NCBI GenBank assembly: GCA_963738205.1
Contig: CAVTVQ010000007.1
Span: 1,054,001-1,118,000 of the forward strand
Direction of reading: 5' to 3'
Origin: DATFQE01 sp963738205
Lineage (GTDB): Bacteria > Actinomycetota > Thermoleophilia > Gaiellales > Gaiellaceae
DNA length: 64,000 bases
Shown piece by piece: positions 61,512 through 64,000 of this stretch. Below the pieces are notes generated by a model. That model searched no databases, was not told where the DNA came from, and saw only the letters and a program-made list of their open reading frames with translations. Position 1 is the first letter of the stretch. Every line of letters starts with the position of its first letter. Position numbers and translations under genes: made by a program.

Positions 61512-62335
61512 TCAAGCGACATCGCGACGCCGGAGCAGCCAGGCCGAGGCGGCGAGCAGCACTGCCGTGGCCACCGAGAGCACGAGCAGCGCCTGGCTCC
61601 CGCTCACGAACGGCCCCGAGAACGACCCGGGCCCTCGGTCGGCCGCGTCCTCGGTGGACGCGCCGAGCGCGGCCGCAAGCGAGTAGCCGTTCGCGCGCAG
61701 GAAGAACTGGACGAGGCGGTCGAGCACGCTGAGCTCGCTCGCGAGTGCGCTCAGGAGGCCCTCGATCACCAGCGCGTAGAGGATCCCGACCCCGACGGCG
61801 AGGGACGTCCCACGCGAGAGCACCGCGAGCAGGACTCCGAACGCCGCCCACGTCGCGAGGATCAGCCAGCCGGCTCCAAGCCCGCGCAGGAGCAGCGAGA
61901 CGGACGGCAAGGTCACCGCCGCCCCCTCACTCAGGGCGATCGCAACGCTCGCGAGCGCGCCGATCGCGAAGACGACGAGCACGAACGGAACGAGCGCCGC
62001 GGCCAGCGCGAGCAGCTTCGCGGCGAAGACGTGCAACCGGCCGGGGCCCTGCGTGAAGAGCACCTTCAGCGTCCCCCAGCCGTACTCGCTGCCGAACGCG
62101 AGCACGCCGAGCTGGAGCGCGAGCACGCCGCCGAAGAAGGGAAAGCCGCCCATCAGCGTGGCCACGAGGTGCTCGGGGAGCAGGTCCTCGAGCGGCTGGT
62201 TCGTCGAGCCGTTCCGGTACTGGACGTACGGGACGACGTACGCAAAGAGCAGCGCCAGCAGCGACCAGATGCCGAGCAGGATCCACGTGCTGAGCCGCTT
62301 GCGCAGGACAAGGAGCTCGGCGGCGACGCGACCGG

Positions 62336-62339
<4 letters not shown>
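61512..62339 (-). CDS. ABC-2 type permease, exporter C
   Basis: This 275-residue protein has six membrane segments (ILLGIWSLLALLFAYVV and others) and the stretch EYGWGTLKVLFTQGPGR, typical of ABC-2 permeases that act with CcmA-type ATPases. It overlaps the ATPase gene by 4 bp (ATGA). Cargo unknown. Confidence 0.87.
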
Positions 62340-63237
<898 letters not shown>

Positions 63238-63241
<4 letters not shown>

Positions 63242-63372
63242 CGGCTCCTCAGCTCGCTCAGGCGTTCGCGGTACTCCTCTGTGTCGAGCTCGCCGCGCGC
63301 GTAGAGCTCGGCCAGGATGTGGGCCCGGTCCGCCTCGGCGATGAACGGGGTGATGTCGTAGAGAGCGGTCAT
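63238..63372 (-). CDS. 44-aa SHOCT-like protein leading the exporter operon
   Basis: ATG 63372 opens a 44-codon frame that contains HILAELYARGELDTEEYRER, the SHOCT motif. Its stop overlaps the ATPase start (ATGA). Such short helical domains are often appended to membrane or DNA-binding proteins. Here it stands alone and probably helps regulate or assemble the exporter. Confidence 0.7.
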
Positions 63373-63411
63373 GCAGGCCACGGTACGGGCGCGGCCTCTG
63401 CACCCACAACG

Positions 63412-63466
63412 CTCCTAGGGAGGAGTTTCGGCGTCCTCCCCAGGGAGGACGTGGATCCTCCCCGGG
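63412..63466. promoter_or_regulatory. Three related palindromic motifs upstream of exporter C operon
   Basis: CTCCTAGGGAGGAG (63412-63425), the near-perfect palindrome GTCCTCCCCAGGGAGGAC (63433-63450) and ATCCTCCCCGGG (63455-63466) share a TCCTCCC/GGGAGGA core. They lie 40-95 bp before the SHOCT gene and could be the operator of a response regulator or repressor. The same region would precede the divergent TIR-like gene. Confidence 0.5.
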
Positions 63467-63586
63467 TGCGACTCTGCAGTGCTTCGCCGCGCTAGTCGGC
63501 TGCCGTCGGATCAGGCAACAGCGGCGTCCAGGCCGCGTGCGGCCCACGGCGTAGCGTGTGCGCCATGTCCGTCATCATGAATCGCG

Positions 63587-64000
63587 CGTGAGCAAGCCAC
63601 GGATCTTCCTCGGGTCGTCGGGCAAGCAGGCCAAGCTGCTCCAGGCGATCACGCGCGGGCTCGAGGACGTCGCCGACGTCGAGCCCTGGACGACCACGTT
63701 CAACCCGGGGCGGTCCACCCTCGACCGGCTCGTCGAGCTCTCCCAGGAGGTCGATTTCGCCGCGTTCGTGTTCGCCCAGGACGACTGGACCATGACGGAT
63801 GCGTCCGAGTCCGGCGAGGCGTCTCCGCGCGACAACGTGGTGTTCGAGGCCGGGCTGTTCGGCGGTGCGCTCGGTATCCGACGCACGTTCATCCTCCACG
63901 CGCACGGTTCGAAGCTGCCGAGCGACCTGCTCGGGCTGACCTCCGTCCGCTACGACCCGGCCACCAGCCCGGCGGAGGTTCGCGCGATCAACCAGCAGCT
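63587..64000 (+). CDS. TIR-like nucleotide-binding effector (CAP12/PF10137 type), C-terminus missing
   Basis: From GTG 63587 the frame is open to the right edge (138 residues). PRIFLGSSGKQAKLLQAI opens the domain. FVFAQDDWTM and SPRDNVVFEAGLFGGALG carry the Asp and Glu of the TIR-like nucleotide-binding fold found in CBASS and Pycsar effectors. In those systems it is joined to a sensor that binds a cyclic nucleotide and then destroys NAD. The sensor and the cyclase, if any, lie beyond the window. Confidence 0.78.

Overview
The window is high-GC, densely packed DNA with many GTG starts and actinobacterial families: SARP/BTAD regulator, PknB-type kinase with STAND and WD40 modules, DrrAB-like exporters, ScoMcrA-type domain, DUF2252. 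This fits an Actinomycetota genome. The gene mix (orphan TRAP-type lipoproteins, vanadium haloperoxidases, large secreted repertoire) makes a soil or aquatic Thermoleophilia-like lineage my best guess, by inference only. I saw no rRNA, tRNA, CRISPR array, prophage or intact insertion sequence.

Layout. 0-7.5 kb: PPK2 kinase (cut by the left edge), a dimethylargininase-like enzyme, a GH1 remnant, a large LuxR-type ATPase regulator, a small protein coupled to a vanadium haloperoxidase, an SGNH hydrolase and a glyoxalase-fold protein. 7.5-27.5 kb: the most interesting part. Two membrane histidine kinases of the same family, each paired with a response regulator, bracket a run of exported proteins: two 163-aa paralogues, three TRAP-type lipoproteins, an amidohydrolase, a TolB-like propeller, an SGNH hydrolase and two beta-helix proteins. 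One kinase keeps the phospho-acceptor His but has a ruined ATPase domain. The other has an intact ATPase domain but Arg in place of His. Five promoters in and beside the cluster carry tandem TCAGGG-N4-CCCTGA-like palindromes, 31-33 bp apart and 22-23 nt upstream of a TANCGT-like -10. I propose one signalling circuit made of two complementary half-kinases driving a secreted-protein regulon.

27.5-37.3 kb: NAD formate dehydrogenase facing a class III alcohol dehydrogenase (formaldehyde to CO2), two divergent ABC-2 exporters, a cupredoxin, a cobalamin-binding-like protein, a membrane HExxH protein, an NlpC/P60 endopeptidase and an RTX-like secreted protein. 37.3-46.4 kb: a giant Ser/Thr kinase-STAND-WD40 protein, a SARP regulator fused to universal-stress-like domains, small exported proteins and a second vanadium haloperoxidase. 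Three promoters here share three 11-bp repeats ending 8 nt before a -10, the classic SARP-box geometry. That suggests the SARP controls the kinase, a small anchored protein and the haloperoxidase.

46.4-64 kb: housekeeping and stress genes (msrA, wrbA, BrkB/YihY, LysR, alpha/beta hydrolase, cupin), a pseudokinase/LPG-synthase-like membrane protein, a 586-bp gene-free stretch with a gene scrap and a strongly structured element, DUF2252 (frameshifted), a multicopper oxidase, PrsW protease, a SHOCT-ABC exporter operon with palindromes upstream, and the start of a TIR-like defence effector cut by the right edge. Three or four genes are broken by single-base shifts, mostly an extra base and twice in a GGG/CCC run, so sequencing error must be considered before calling them dead.
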